Of a stretch of 64,000 nucleotides of DNA, positions 45,350-56,202 are shown piece after piece. Below the pieces are notes generated by a model that ran no database searches, was not told the origin of the DNA, and saw only the letters and a list, made by a program, of their open reading frames with translations. How positions within the stretch are numbered: the stretch's first letter is position 1; each line of letters starts with the position of its first letter. Position numbers and translations under genes: made by a program. Where the stretch lies: assembly GCF_003597395.2 (NCBI RefSeq), contig NC_133790.1, positions 26,128,430 to 26,192,429 on the forward strand. Direction: 5' to 3'. This DNA is from Chelonoidis abingdonii (taxonomy: Eukaryota; Chordata; Testudines; Testudinidae).

Positions 45350-46599
45350 ATGCAGGAAAGAAAATATTGGTACCCTCTGCCCCGCCTAGCATTCCCTCAG
45401 AGCATCAGGGCAGCTTTTCCATTTAGTGCTGGAGTGCTTTAGGAAAGGGTCTGGTTATGGGGCCCTGGGATGGTGCTGCTCAGCTCCCCATCCCCACAGA
45501 GGAGTCGAGGAGCAGGAGGAAAATTATTAACCCTCTTATCCAGTGATGTTCTCTCATTGGGGTGGAGCATCTTCCAAGACCCATTGGATTGGATCCCTCT
45601 TATTGTCTCCTCACAGGCCTGGTGTGAGCTTGATGAGTTCTCCCAGCTGACGGGAGTAGGCCAGGCTTCCCTTAGGAGCTCTGCTGCTCTTGAGTCATTT
45701 GGAGACGGATGCTCCAGAGTGATGCCAGGGGCTCTAGGAACAGAGCCTTCTGTTCTCTTCTTTAGAGGAGCATTGGTCTGACAGTCTGCTGTGTCCTCTG
45801 CTTTCACAGCACTCCCAGGCCCTGCCAACAGGTGGGGACTTACGTGGGTAAATCGAGGTGGGCTGGCAGTTGCATCCCTTTTAGCAGCACTCCGTTCACT
45901 CGAGGAAATGAAGGAATGTATAAATAAAAGGCAATCCCCTCTCCCCTAGCTAACCCTGAAAGGGCAGTATTCAGCTAGAATAGGGACATGTCACTGTAGC
46001 ATCGTGGTCCTGGTAACGTTAGACCAACGTCATGAAGGAATTTGAGCATGGCACTGCCCAGGAGTTCCCTTGGTCCTTTCTACCTTGGTAGTTGTATTAC
46101 ATCACAGCCAGGCAGCCCTAGTGAATAAATAACTCTGATAAAGTCTTTGCACCTCCCTTGAGTTGGCCCGTATCTGAACAGCCCTCATGTTTAGAGACCT
46201 CTTCCACTGGCCACCACCCCAGATAGGAAGGGGGAAGCTCAGAAGGTCATTCACTCATCAGCAAGTGGCATTAAAATGGAAAAGGCCGGCCCCTTCAATT
46301 ACTAATCACCAAGGAAGGTGTGGGCAGGCAGGCAAGCTTGCTTCCTTCTCAGTGCATGACGCCCTTGGCTAGACCCAACAGCAGGTGAGCAAGATAAGTC
46401 TGTGCATCCCATGTGGGCACTGGATACGGCTCATGATTCATGGCATATTGCTAGGGGAGAGGCAGGATGATTAACTTTCACCCTGCAGGAGTGACTGACA
46501 CCCTACAGGGTGTTAAACGCCTTGGGTTCAACCCCGCCCTCAGGTTAATTTGGGAAACAAACACAACCTCCAAGTTAGGCCCTGAGAAAAGGAGAGGGG
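45350..46599. other. Unassigned stretch
   Basis: A 129-codon minus-strand frame at 45439-45828 overlaps a 103-codon plus-strand frame. Neither has a known domain. Confidence 0.45.
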
Positions 46600-46800
46600 A
46601 GGCTGATGAATACAACTCTCTGTGCTACTGACGCTAGAAGCTGCTACAAAGCTTTGCGCAGGGTTTTCTGCCACACAGGAGGCTTTACAATGATGTCAGA
46701 TGGGGCCGTTAAAGCTGTGCAAATGATGACGAGTACAAGGGGGAGGCATGGGAGACTCTTAATGGGTTTGTTTTGGAAGTGTCGGTTGGAGCTGCTGAAT
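46600..46800. other. Candidate conserved non-coding element
   Basis: Repeat-free block with sites such as 'gctttgcgcagggttttc', 'caatgatgtcagatgg' and 'tgatgacgagtacaagg' (CRE/AP-1-like) and little simple sequence. Inference only. Confidence 0.3.
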
Positions 46801-47330
46801 GAGGACCATGAATTTTAAAAAGCCACGAAGAAACTCTCTCTGTCCCTGCTGAAATGAGTGCTTTACCCTCCTTCTTTGTTCCAACCCACTACAGATCTGA
46901 CCAGCTGGATGCTCATGAACATGTGTTTGCAGCTCACTCACTTGCCTAGATGCATTAGGGTTTGTGCCATAAAGCACCAATACCGTTGGATGGACTGAAG
47001 TCTCCCAAACCCGTGGTATAAGGAGATGGCTTCCATAGGAACAAACCACTGAACTACAACTGCTGGGAAGAGCAATGCAAGCTGAGTGCAGAATGTCCGT
47101 GGACACAAACAGATTATTGTAGAGGGAAAATAAGAAGTTGAATGCACAATGGAAGAGAGCCAGCACAAGACTAGTACAAGGCCTATGCACCACTTAAGCC
47201 CTGAAGTTTTATGTGAGACTTAAGTGATGCATAGATTTTTTTTTTTTTGCTGGCCCTCTGAGCAGAGGTGAATTTCACACCAAATGGGTAATTGCACCAA
47301 TTTAGAGAGAGAGACATAAATGTCGGCCAT
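46801..47330. other. Unassigned stretch
   Basis: A short poly-T run lies at 47238-47249. Nothing else is recognised. Confidence 0.45.
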
Positions 47331-47334
47331 TATT

Positions 47335-47535
47335 GATTCACATAAGAACATAAGAATAAGAACAGAAGAATGGCCCTACTGCGTCAGGCCAAAGGTCCAT
47401 CTAGCCCAGTGTCCTATCTTCCGACAGTGGCCAGTGCCAGGTGCCCCAGAGGGAATGAACAGAACAGAAAATCATCAAGTGATCCATCCCCATGCCTCCC
47501 ATTCCCAGCTTCTGGCAAACAGAAGGTAGGGACAC
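47335..47535 (-). mobile_element. CR1 LINE 3' end, antisense
   Basis: It opens with the reversed terminal repeat 'cacataagaacataagaata'. Then follow 'gcgtcaggccaaaggtccat', 'ctagcccagtgtcctatctt' and 'gacagtggccagtgccaggt'. The tail unit (TTCTTATG on the minus strand) differs from the ATTCTATG type seen at 23810, so two CR1 subfamilies are present. Confidence 0.88.
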
Positions 47536-47539
47536 CATT

Positions 47540-49850
47540 CGCATTTCCAACAACGAAAGAAGGGAACCAGACAAGTCTCAGGTTGACACTGTCTACAGTT
47601 GACTGAGAGAATGTTCCGTGAATGTTTTGATCAGCAAAGAATTTAATATAAAACAGGGAAATTAGAGATCATTCCAACTAGCAGATCCAGATCCAGTCCT
47701 GCACTTCCTCCAAACTTTGAAGGTCTTTGGCTTTGAGTCTGTTTCTAGTGGGAGTGTATCCCATCAGTCCCTTGCAAACTCCAGGCCAGGGCTTACGGAG
47801 TCATTGTGCAGGACAGACTGTATTAGCCTTTCTGTGTACTAGAGAGAACCAGACTCAATAGAGAATCTCCCTTTGCATTACAGGAACTTCTATCTAACAG
47901 CTAGAATTGTACCCCAAATAGCCACATTCATACAGGAGCATGTATGTATATATGTTACTCACATATCATGCAACTTCACTCACTAGACCACAACTCCTTT
48001 GGAGGGTCTGCCAATAACAGCTCCTAAAATATCCACATGAGAGCATTGTAAAGCTGCCCATAATTCATCCCTTGGGGGGACAGCCAATGCTTGGTTTGCA
48101 TTGTAGTTTACATGTGGGCAAAATAGATGTAAAAACACCATGAAACCAGAATGGTAGCATTTTCCATCCAGGTTGCACCATTGTACATGATGACACCAGG
48201 TGCAGGGCAGTGCACAATCAGGCCCCCCAGTTAACAAAACAGGTTACATTAGTGATGGTTGGAAGATGGGATGAATTTGTTGGGCAAATTTTCACCAAAA
48301 TTATTGACCCTTTCTTTTGTTGGAAAATTTTGAAATTTAACATTTTTGATATAGTCTAGTTAATTCTTTGTCAGGTATGAAGCAGAGGATTATTTATGGG
48401 TTTTGCCATGGTATTCTCAATCGTGTATGATGTTACCCGATAACTTTATGATGAAGTGTGACATATCACCATTGAAACTTGGCTCTCTGCTCTTGTGTAG
48501 GAAAGCACAGCTCTTCTTTGGAGTTACCCTACACTTGGGTCCTGTATTGAGATGCAAGGTCATTACTTCTGAGTCATGCCGGCAGTTTGGTCCATTCTCC
48601 AAGTAGACTATCAAAGGAATGGGAATGTCTCTGGGCCTGAGGGAAGGAGAAGAGAATATGTCTGAAAGGAAAACTTTTGAAAAAGCCAAGCTGGAGGAGA
48701 ACTCTTAGGCTTAAGTTTATTCTGTGTTATTGTTCTTGAGTTACCAGTAACAGAGTATTATGGGAAGGGGATGAGTGTGGGCTGCTGGCCCAGAGTCTGA
48801 ATTCAGCCCATTCACAGGATGAAAATAAAACTTCAGTTCTTTTCACTTTGAGGCAACATCTCCTCCAGAGTGAGTGAGTGAGATGCCTCCAAACTGAGGG
48901 GCTTGGCGACACAATGGGGAATCTGTGGTTTGAAATACAAAGGTGTGTAGATATATCCCCAGAGTGTGTGGCTGAGCCTAGGAACCAGTGTCCAGACTCT
49001 CTCACGTGGCAGCGTGGAATCGCCTACCATGAGACCACAGGTGCTGTTTCACTCTCATGTCACAAATTAAAGTGCTACCTCTCCTTCATATTTCCAAACC
49101 CAGGCAGAACTTGGGTTCCTTCCAATCAGTTCCCGGAGCGGGTGGTTTTGTGGAGGTGTCGTAGACTTTAACTGCTGGCTAGAGAAGGAAATACTCCATT
49201 TATCAGCATTCTCTCTGCCTGCACGGTGCTAGCAGGTTGCAGGAGAGGAAAAAACCTGGCAATATGGTCAGTGCTCTGCCTATCTTCCCAGCTGTGACTC
49301 CTCAGACTCCATGAGCACAAGTGTGCTGGAAGAATCACCTGGAGGAAAATCAGCTTGAAATGTTTTCATTCCCAGCCACCACCTTCCAACTCTGGCTGCT
49401 GAGAGGAAAAGAAAAAGGCTTTTAACACCATTCAGTGACCCAGCTCTAAGTACACTCTCCTGGATTTGCTCTAGCCGGGGACAGAGAAGGTCAGCTCCGG
49501 GGGGCTTGGAAGAGTGAGAGGAACCGTGTCAACAGGCTGTTCCCGCCATGTCTGAGTGGTGAATGATGAGCGTGTGACACGGCAAAGGCAGCAAGGGTGC
49601 TCACCTGGAAAATGTTGCAGGGAAGCTGTCATGGATGTTTAAGTGCTGACAAGATGTGTCTGAGAGATCCTTGCAGTGCATTTAGGAAAACAGCAGTCTC
49701 TCTCTCCTGGTTCAGAAGAGAGCCTGCAAGCCTGCTTCGTGGTGAGGAAGGTTGCAGTAGGTTATGTAGCTGAAGGGGGAAGTGGAATTATTTAGCACAA
49801 TGGAATGCTGCTTTCTGTGGGGATACAGTGCCCTCAATGTTCACTGCTCT
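47540..49850. other. Unassigned stretch
   Basis: Around 48260-48350 there is an AT-rich remnant ('caaattttcaccaaaattat') resembling the palindromes at 30875 and 33060. No exon is recognised. Confidence 0.45.
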
Positions 49851-49857
49851 TTGGGCT

Positions 49858-49925
49858 TGATCCAAAGCCCCCTGAAATCAGTGGGAATGCTTTCATTGGC
49901 TTCAAAGGACTTTGGACCAGGCCCT
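49858..49925. repeat. Short palindromic repeat
   Basis: 'gcttgatccaaagccccctg' faces 'caaaggactttggaccaggc', an inverted repeat of about 68 bp with 'cagtgggaatgctttcattg' between. Confidence 0.65.
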
Positions 49926-50299
49926 ACCTCACCAGTGTCCCCAGATAATTAACCCACTCGGTCCACTGTGGTGTTTCTTCCTCTGGGAGGTTGTCCCTGG
50001 GTTGGCTTGGTTGCCTGAGGTGTCTCTCTCTTTTAGTTGGCAAACACAGCCCAGAGTCTTTTGCACTTTTGAAGTGAGGATGCTTCAAAGAGGCTTTGGT
50101 AGCAGATGTTGCAGAGGCCTCTCAAGACCCCAAGATGCCTGTGGGGATGGTGAGCAGCAGAAGTAGACACACCATTTTGGAAGAGGATCTGCATTTCTGA
50201 GGAGAAATGATTCAGCTCTGGTCTGACTGGAAACTGCAGGTCTACTGGGAGGCGTGCTGGGATATGAAGTCCCAGGCTTCATCTGTACCTGAGGTGGTG

Positions 50300-50440
50300 G
50301 TTTACAGTCACTGGAGCCAGAGAGGCTAACTCTCATACCAACATCACACAGGAATGTGAGGTAGCAGCAGGAATTGAACTCAGTTCTCTGGCATCCCAGT
50401 AGTGTGCCTTAACCACAAGACAACACTACTTCTCAATGTA
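50300..50440 (-). mobile_element. MIR-type SINE fragment, antisense
   Basis: 'gcagcaggaattgaactcag', 'ttctctggcatcccagtagt' and 'gtgccttaaccacaagacaa' are the antisense head of a MIR-type SINE. Confidence 0.65.
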
Positions 50441-50519
50441 GAGCCATGATTTGGTAGCAGTCTGGGTGTAAAACTAATGGATCTTATAAATCCCCTAGAC
50501 AGCTTTGAAAATCTGAACC

Positions 50520-50790
50520 CTACTATTTATAGATATTGTTATTACTATGGTAGCACGTAAGAACCCTATGGATGAGGACTCCATTGTGCTAGGCGCTGTA
50601 CAAACGCAGACCAAAAAGATGGTCCTGCCCCAAGGAGCTTACAGTCTAAGTAAGTCCATGAGACAATGGGTGGCTAGAGAGAGACAGCAGAGGAGACAAT
50701 ATTGGTCAGCATGATTGGCAGTGGTCTTAGCACAGAAGTTGCCTCACCATTGTCAAATGTTTTGCAGGCATCACAGCATAGGAGTGTTTT
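50520..50790 (-). mobile_element. Amniote MIR-type SINE, antisense
   Basis: 'ctccattgtgctaggcgctg', 'tacaaacgcagacc', 'ctgccccaaggagcttacag' and then 'gagacaatattggtcagcat' follow the long amniote MIR order. The last segment recurs at 60785-60830. Confidence 0.75.
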
Positions 50791-50794
50791 GAGG

Positions 50795-51280
50795 AGGGAC
50801 TCAAAGGCAGATAATGAGGTAGCTGTGTGGGTATTTAAGAGGAAATCTTTCCCTAAGGGGTAGCAAGGGAGAAGGCACAAGGGTCTTCTTTGAAAGTCTA
50901 TTTTGGCATATTTTGACCCATCTAGCAGCTTTAGAATCCCATCCGTCCTGTGATATAACAATAAATTTTCCACAGAAAGTCAGTGCTTTTCTGCAGAAAG
51001 GTGGATTTTTAAGTTGTCAAAACTGTCTAATGGGAATTATTGTTCTGTAGTCCTCTTGTGGGCTAGTCGTTAATTAAATAGCAGAATGGAGATGAGACTG
51101 GGTGAGTAATGCATGTGAGGGGAGATGGTGGGCTGCTTCTTTTTTTTAACAGGTGTATCAGTTTCCCCAGTTGAAGGCAGGCTTATAACTGAGATGGGAG
51201 TGAGGCTGTGTCACCAGTGGCATGGTAGGAAAAACCTCATGCACCGGCAACACAAATCTATTGTCTTTCAATAAGACAGG
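50795..51280. other. Unassigned stretch
   Basis: No feature recognised. Confidence 0.4.
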
Positions 51281-51284
51281 ATGG

Positions 51285-51400
51285 CCAGATTCTGACCTCC
51301 CTTGTACCAGTTTGATGTTGGTGTAACACCATTTACTTCACAGGAATTGCTCCTGATTTACACCGTGGTAAGAGAGGTCAGAACCAGGCCCTTAGACTTT
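51285..51400. repeat. Palindromic repeat
   Basis: 'ggccagattctgacctccct' faces 'aagagaggtcagaaccaggc'. The inner words 'ttggtgtaacaccattta' and 'gatttacaccgtgg' are also complementary. Confidence 0.7.
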
Positions 51401-51936
51401 TATTGATCTGACCTCTCTGTCTCTGCAGAATCAAGGAAAAGAGTTGAAGTTTTCCTCAGCTTTTGAAGGGGCAGAAATTTGAATCCAGTTTTGTTTCTCT
51501 CCTGTCACTCGCACTCTTAATTACTTGACTTCTGTCCTTCCCCACTAGTCAGATGGAAGAACTTTGCAATGTTTAGCCCTTGAGCCTGACCGTGCATCCT
51601 TACAAAGACCAGAGGAAAGGAAAGAAGTTTAACTGGATTTAATTGGGGACATCTCTGCCTATCAGCCCCTTCTCGTGGGTCACATGGCAGGGAGGAGGCT
51701 GAGCTGGGGCCGCAACTGGTTGGTCAGGATTGGAAGGGTGGAGAGAAGGGGAATGGGGATCTGGTCATGTCAGAGCTGTGCAGCTGTCAGGCGGGGTTAC
51801 CTGGCAGACAGGAGATGGTGCCTGCAGGAAACAGAGATGGTTCCCACCTGTCCTGAGCTAATGAGGATGTTTCTGATGTCAATAAATTTTTCCTGACCAC
51901 AGCAAAGGGGCAGTAATCTCAGCAGTCTGCCCATCA

Positions 51937-52217
51937 TGAGCAAGAGAAGAGAAAGAATTGAAGGTGGGGAAAAGAGGAGAGAATTTGAAGAAAAAGAATG
52001 GAAAGAGTTTGACTGAACAGGAGATTAGGAGAGGGGAAGGGGGAGAGGAAAAAAACAGAGGGAAGAGGAAAGCAGGGAGAAAAGATGGCAAGAGAGAAAA
52101 GGGAGAAAATGTAGATGGAGGAGAAAGAAAGTAAAGTAACTGAAGGAAAGAATGGCAAAGAAAGAGAGAAGTGATAGGAAAAGGAAGCAAGAAGAAAGGA
52201 GAGAAAAGAAAGAGGGG
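51937..52217 (+). repeat. Purine-rich (GA-rich) tract, about 280 bp
   Basis: The plus strand is nearly all A and G with sparse interruptions. Minus-strand frames across it read as serine-, phenylalanine- and leucine-rich strings, an artefact of composition. Long homopurine tracts can adopt triplex (H-DNA) structure. Confidence 0.9.
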
Positions 52218-52429
52218 TGTCTGGCTTGACAGGGCCCATGGAATGTAAACCAACAAGAAGAGAAGTGACACTGTCTGCCCTGGTAGAGGCTGGAGTGGAA
52301 TATGGCAAAGCTTAGTGCGTGGTAAGATGATGAAGGTCGGGATGGTGATGTGTGGGCAGAACAGTAGGTGGGAAGCTTGCACAAAGAATATGCTGGCTCT
52401 GGTTCTGGACCAGGGTCTCTGAGCACTTC

Positions 52430-52615
52430 TCTCAAAGCACTTCGCCAAGGTAGGTTAGTGTCATTTTTATCTCTGTTTTAAAACTGGGGAAACTAAGGCA
52501 CAAGGAAGTGAAGTGACTTGATCAAGACGTAACATTAGGGCAGTGCTAGAGCCAGGAATAGAACCTGCCCTCTGCTCTAGTGCTCTGCCCATGAGTTCAC
52601 TGTGCCTCCCACATG
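52430..52615 (-). mobile_element. MIR-type SINE, antisense
   Basis: 'ctggggaaactaaggcacaa', 'ggaagtgaagtgacttgatc' and 'gctagagccaggaatagaac' are diagnostic antisense MIR words. Confidence 0.88.
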
Positions 52616-52904
52616 CCCCCAACCTTTGATTAACTGGGAATTTCTGGCATGTGGATCATTGGGATTATACCAAACTGGTGATTGTTTACAACCCGCCCCC
52701 CTACATATCCTGCTAGTGCCGCAGGTTCTTAGCATCCAATTTTTGAAAAACATTTGAGTTTATCCTAAGAATTTTGCTTCCTCTTGGAAAACCACCTTTC
52801 CTGTCCCAATACACAACCTCAGGGAAAGCAAATCGCAGCAGTGGCTCATCGTATCTTAAATATCCTCAGCACTTAGATGGTTCCCATCATATAGAATCAT
52901 GCGC

Positions 52905-53095
52905 ATCATAGTTTTTTATGTACTTGTCCTTACCACACTCCCTGTGAGATAGGTCAGTATTATCCCCATTTTACAGATGGGTCACTAAAGAACAAAGAGA
53001 CTAGCCCAAGGTCATACAAGCATTCTATAGCAGAACAAGGAGTTGAACCCAGGTCTTTCCAAGCCTAACCTAGTGCCATAACCACTGGACCATCT
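52905..53095 (-). mobile_element. MIR-type SINE, antisense
   Basis: 'tattatccccattttacaga', 'ctagcccaaggtcatacaag' and 'gttgaacccaggtctttcca' place it as a well-preserved antisense MIR core ending 'cataaccactggacca'. Confidence 0.9.
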
Positions 53096-53339
53096 TTTCT
53101 TTCTTATTTGCAAAGCACATACCTGGTCAATAAGGAAGCATACACCAAAATAGCTCAACTATTTGCTGAAAGCAATTTTTGGGTGTAGATCAGATTGTAG
53201 CATTCACAGACCTTGTTAACCAAGACAATGCAAGTTGAGATCTGTTCAATTGACTATCACAGCCCACGGATGCTGAGAAACCTCCCCTCCCACCAATTAA
53301 GTCAACAGAGCCAGGATTTTCACAAGAGCTCACTCTTTC

Positions 53340-53550
53340 ATCTGAAATAGATGGCCAGATTGTCAAGAGCTCAGCATGTCGGCTTCATGTTGTTCATCTG
53401 ACCTCTTCTGAAAATGTGGCTGTAAGAGTCACAATGGAAGCTGCAAGGAGCTGAGTGCTTTAGAAAATCTGGCCCCAGTGGTGGGTGGTCAGTGCTTGAG
53501 CCTGGCTCGGAGACATTTGAATAATCTGGCCCTGGAGTTGAAGGTACTTA
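53340..53550. repeat. Palindromic dispersed repeat, two units
   Basis: 'atggccagattgtcaagagc', 'tcttctgaaaatgtggctgt', 'gagtgctttagaaaatctgg' and 'acatttgaataatctggccc' give alternating sense and antisense ends of the CCAGATT family. Confidence 0.65.
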
Positions 53551-53654
53551 TCTCCTTCTAGGGCTGGGCCTCACATTTGTGCTCTTGCTTAGTTACACAG
53601 GTCATGTGGTATTGTTTCTGTTCCCTGATTGGATGACAGATCAGTTGCCCCAAC

Positions 53655-54085
53655 ACTTAACCAACACATTTTCCATTGTTGGAAATTTTAAAATCAAGAC
53701 TGGATGTTTTTCTGAAAGATCTGCTGTTGTTCAAACAGAAATTAACTCTGGGAAGTCCTATGGCCTGTGTCAGACCAGATCAGCGGTTCTCAAACTGTGG
53801 GTCATGACCGCAAAACGCGTTGTGACTCTGTTTTGAGGGGGTTGGTGGGGCAGAAGGTCCAAGCCCTGAGCTCTGTACCCAGTGGGGCTGAAGTTCCCCA
53901 CCCTGAGTGGGGCTGAAGCTGCGAGCCTTGCGGGTCTGAAGGAAGGGGATCACAATTTTTTCAAGTGTGTTTGGAGGGTCATGGTTTTTTTAAGTCCAAA
54001 TGGGGTTTCCAGCACAAAAAGGTTGAGAAACACTGAACTAGATGATCATAAAGGTCCCTTGTGGCTTTATAATTTATGAATCCAA
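53655..54085 (+). mobile_element. CR1 LINE 3' end, sense, split by hAT
   Basis: The left part has 'ttttaaaatcaagactggat', 'gatctgctgttgttcaaaca' and 'tggcctgtgtcagaccagat'. The right part resumes at 54036 with 'aactagatgatcataaaggt' and ends 'tttatgaatcc'. The hAT entered at the 'gactagatga' word of the CR1 tail. Confidence 0.85.
53781..54035. mobile_element. Non-autonomous hAT element (255 bp) inside CR1
   Basis: The ends 'cagcggttctcaaact' and 'aggttgagaaacactg' are inverted repeats. The duplication is gaccagat (53773-53780) and aactagat (54036-54043), 6 of 8. The body has 'gtgggtcatgaccgcaaaac' near the left and 'gagggtcatggtttttttaa' near the right. Non-coding. Confidence 0.85.
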
Positions 54086-54089
54086 TGTG

Positions 54090-54780
54090 AACTGTGAATT
54101 TTACAATGAAATGTACTATTCGAAATTCATCCTGTGTTGGGTAGTCATACAAGTAACCAGAAACAATAACATGTGACTTACTGTATGTGGTGAAGCAACA
54201 GAGCATGAGTTGTATATTCAGTTACGTAATTCAAATAATCTACAAATCAAGCACTTTTCAACCTTAATTTGGTCTCCTTATGTTTATACCTTAAAAAGTC
54301 TCTCTCTTTCATTACAAAATATTTCTGTTATGACAGTATATAACATAACACAAAATGGAATTTCCTCTCCAATCTTATGTACAGTCTGGTACAGTACATA
54401 TAGTATTCAAACTTGGCTTGATTTATTTTTAGTTATCAGTGAAATCTACCAAACAAGTCTGGCTCAGAGAAAGGCTGAGCTAACCCTGCCTACCTCTGAA
54501 CCTACGAGATTTGAGACTTTATACGTGGACCACTAAAAAGTCCCCTCAAGCAGAGCTTAATGTCTCCATTGTTACTCTGTGCATGTTTTTGCATTTTTTT
54601 TTCAATCAGCTTCTGTCTGCAGAAAATTATACCCCTCTATGTCCCAGTTTACACTATGTCACTTGAAAAACTCCCACCTCTCCTGGGACTTGGTGGAAGG
54701 CAATTGAACACTAATACAAGGAGGGATGTTCTTTGCTGCTTCCTTCTGTTCCTCCAAGCAGGGAACGTTCACTAATACTT
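54090..54780. other. Unassigned AT-rich stretch
   Basis: No transposon is recognised. A 108-codon open frame at 54210-54536 has no domain. Confidence 0.45.
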
Positions 54781-54782
54781 CA

Positions 54783-55250
54783 TCATAAGTCTTAAGGCCA
54801 GGAGGGGCCATTATGATCTTCTGAGTAGCAGAGACCAGAGAACCTCACCCAAGAATTTCTGCATCAAGCTTATAACAGCTCTTTGACCAGCAGCAATCTC
54901 TTTTAGGGCCTGTCTTCACGGGAGTTGGGAGAGTGCTTCCCAGTGCGGGCAGACAGACATGGGCTAGCTCTGCACGAGCTCGCACACTATAACTAGCAGT
55001 GTGGCCCCAAGTGGCACAGGTGGCGATTCAGACTAGCCATCCCAAGTACTTACACAGGGGGCCAAGGCAGGACTGTGCTCATGGGGCTAGCCTGACCAGC
55101 TGTGGCTACACTGTTATTTCAAGCAAAGCTAATGCATCTGTCTGCCTGCACAGGGAAGCGTCTTCCTAGCTGTGCTTTAGACATACCTGATAGGGATCCA
55201 GTCTTGACTTAAAGGCTGCAAGTGATGGAGAATCCACCCAAAGCAACACA
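54783..55250 (-). mobile_element. CR1 LINE 3' end, antisense, split by a palindromic element
   Basis: The left part (54783-54905) has 'cttaaggccaggaggggcca' and 'ttatgatcttctgagtagca'. The right part (from about 55193) resumes with 'gatccagtcttgacttaaag' and 'gtgatggagaatccaccc'. The two parts are consecutive in CR1. Confidence 0.75.
54906..55192. mobile_element. Palindromic element inserted in CR1
   Basis: The left end 'gggcctgtcttcacgggagt' and right end 'gctgtgctttagacatacct' are the inverted termini of the TGTCTACAC group also seen at 1-160 and 61185. The middle has 'gcacgagctcgcac', a local palindrome. About 287 bp. The target duplication is not clear. Confidence 0.65.
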
Positions 55251-55274
55251 CATTAACTAACAAACCATCACAGC

Positions 55275-55430
55275 TCCCTGTCCTGTAGGCAAGTATTATT
55301 AGCCTTGATTTATACGTAGGGAAACAGATACGCCCAAGAGGATAAAAGACTTGCCCAAGATCATACAGTAATTCTGTGGCAGGGCCAGGAGCAAAACAGA
55401 GATTTCAAGATGCTTAATGCAGTATGTCAG
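55275..55430 (-). mobile_element. MIR-type SINE, antisense
   Basis: 'caagtattattagccttgat', 'ttgcccaagatcatacagta' and 'attctgtggcagggccagga' are antisense MIR core words. Confidence 0.8.
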
Positions 55431-55511
55431 CGTACCTACCAGGCATGTCTCTCCTCTCCAGCGTATCATCCTTTTTCCTTTTTCCATGACAACTGGCTCT
55501 ATCATCTACAG

Positions 55512-56202
55512 GAGGAGTGGGAAAACTATGGCCCAGGAGCCACATCCGGTCCTCCAGATGTTTTAATCCAGCCCTCAAGCTCCCACCAGGAATCAGCATC
55601 CAGGGCTTGCCCTGCTCTGACGCTCCAGCTGGGGAGCAGGTCAGGGTCTTGCCCCACTCCACACGGCTCCCAGAAGCAGTGGCATGTCCTCCCTCCGGAT
55701 TGTTTGAGTAGGGGCAGCCAGATAGCTCAGCATGCTGCCCCCGCCCCAAGCACCGTGGACAAGGCAGCACGCAGAGCTGCCTGGCCGCACCTCTGCATAG
55801 GAGCTGTAGAGGGAACATGCCACTGCTTCTGGGAGCTGCTTGAGATAAGCGCCGCCCAGAGCCTGTCCTCTGATCTCCCATACCCCAACCCCCTGCCTCA
55901 GCCCTGATCCCTTCCTGCCCTCCGAACTCCTTGTCCGGAGCATTCTTCGGCACCCCCAACCCCTCATTCCCATCCCAGAGCCTGCACCCCAATCTGGAGC
56001 CCTCACGCCCTCCACCCCCCAATTTTGTGAGCATTCATGGCCTGCCATACAATTTCCATACCTAGATGCAGCAAAGAGTCCTGTGGCACCTTGTAGACTA
56101 ACAGAAGTATTGGAGCATGAGCTTTCATGGGTGAATACCCACTTCGTCAGATGCATGTATACCTAGATGTGGCCCTTGGGCCAAAAAGTTTGCCCACCCC
56201 TC
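55512..56202. mobile_element. hAT-type non-autonomous element (691 bp including an insert)
   Basis: The left terminus 'gaggagtgggaaaactatgg' and right terminus 'agtttgcccacccctc' are inverted repeats. The flanks are atctacag (55504-55511) and gtctgcag (56203-56210), matching at 6 of 8 with only transitions. The body matches a reptile hAT type whose ends read GGGGTGGGCAAACT. Long minus-strand frames across it (up to 206 codons) follow from GC-rich, C-skewed sequence and are not transposase. A 90-bp retroposon with its own target duplication is inserted at 56069-56158. Confidence 0.85.
56069..56158 (-). mobile_element. 90-bp Penelope-like retroposon insert with hammerhead-like core
   Basis: The insert is flanked by a perfect 11-bp duplication, atacctagatg (56058-56068 and 56159-56169), which points to target-primed retroposition and not to a DNA transposon. 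On the minus strand the order is CTGACGA (56150-56144), a TGGGT/ACCCA stem with a 4-nt loop (56141-56128), GAAA (56126-56123), a GC/GC two-pair stem (56122-56115), then TC (56114-56113). This is the core order of a type-I hammerhead ribozyme. Stem I pairing is poor here. The family is very abundant in reptiles. I assign it to Penelope-like elements, in which hammerhead motifs are known, with moderate confidence. Confidence 0.7.

Noticed and set aside
45105..45392. 95-codon minus-strand frame with a protein-like look
   Set aside because: The similarity is real, but it is the decayed C-terminus of a CR1 reverse transcriptase, annotated as a LINE relic and not as a gene.
51879..52448. 189-codon minus-strand frame rich in Ser, Phe, Leu and Pro that looks like membrane segments
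   Set aside because: It is the complement of a homopurine tract. The hydrophobic pattern is a composition artefact.
55414..56034. 206-codon minus-strand open frame
   Set aside because: It lies almost wholly within the non-autonomous hAT at 55512-56202 and shows no transposase similarity.
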